DNA from: an uncultured Planctomycetaceae bacterium
GTDB lineage: Bacteria; Planctomycetota; Planctomycetia; Pirellulales; Pirellulaceae
Length of the DNA: 6,211 nt
Assembly: GCA_937967755.1 (NCBI GenBank)
Contig: CALBTA010000074.1
Coordinates: forward strand, 1-6,211
Reading direction: 5' to 3'
The position numbers and the translations under genes were made by a program. Within the stretch, counting starts at the first letter, position 1. Every line of letters begins with the position of its first letter. The notes below the pieces were generated by a model. It did not search any database. It was not told where the DNA came from and saw only the letters and a list, made by a program, of their open reading frames with translations. Positions 6,045 through 6,211 of the stretch are shown here, in pieces.

Positions 6045-6152
6045 TCATTCGCGAAGAAACGTCTCTTGGACAAGGCCGCGCGCGTTGGTATAACCACCTC
6101 GCTTTGACGCACTGCTAGGGCGCGTTCGCCGCCAGTCGTGGGCTACTTTGCC

Positions 6153-6204
6153 GTAGGGTGGGCACTCTTGCCCGGCCCACAACGGGCAAGAGTGCCCGTG
6201 CTAC
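6153..6204. repeat. Paired palindromic repeat 4 (BIME-like) at the right edge
   Basis: Arms 6153-6174 and 6183-6204 are equal-length inverted copies matching at 19 of 22 positions, with the inner 15 exact, around an eight-base spacer. Each arm can fold: GGGCA-CTCT-TGCCC (6160-6173) and CGGGCA-AGAG-TGCCCG (6183-6198). The bounds are GTAG (6153-6156) and CTAC (6201-6204). A competing pairing, GTGGGC (6158-6163) with GCCCAC (6175-6180), is also available. No gene follows within the window. Confidence 0.8.
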
Positions 6205-6211
6205 ATCAAAG

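Noticed and set aside
6011..6093. Short open frames in the right intergenic region (ATGs at 6011 and 6034)
   Set aside because: They run 8 and about 19 codons, lie within the hairpin segment and have no ribosome binding site.

Overview
The window reads as a stretch of ordinary chromosome from a planctomycete, most likely of the Pirellulales type. Three things point there: a DUF1559 protein, a family greatly expanded in Planctomycetes; a secreted VIT plus von Willebrand A protein with the C-terminal tail common in that phylum; and small secreted proteins with tandem PDZ domains. Assignment is from family knowledge and general sequence character, not from a search. I see no phage, plasmid, CRISPR, tRNA or rRNA signal.

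Layout from left to right. A secreted protein with two PDZ domains (40-723, +) is followed by a paired palindromic repeat and a strong intrinsic terminator. Next is a small secreted protein of unknown function (931-1485, +). It converges on a membrane-anchored DUF1559 protein (1564-2334, -), and a second paired palindrome fills almost all of the gap between them. Upstream of the DUF1559 gene on the same strand lies a low-specificity L-threonine aldolase (2435-3451, -). A third paired palindrome sits in the divergent gap before a 749-residue secreted VIT/VWA protein (3679-5928, +). The last 283 bases hold no gene but contain several hairpins and a fourth paired palindrome at the right edge.

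The genes do not form an obvious pathway. Four of the five products are predicted to be exported or membrane-anchored, and only the aldolase is a cytoplasmic metabolic enzyme. The aldolase and the DUF1559 gene could share a transcript, but the 100-base gap makes this uncertain.

The most notable signal is in the gaps. Four intergenic regions each carry a 52-81 bp element built to one plan: an outer GTAG, a small hairpin, a spacer, a second hairpin, and an outer CTAC. The hairpin sequences are unrelated between the four elements. This is the architecture of REP pairs (BIMEs), whose GTAG foot is recognised by REP-associated tyrosine transposases (RAYTs). Seeing four sequence families in 6.2 kb would suggest several independent REP/RAYT systems in one genome. 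One element also supplies the stop codon of a gene.
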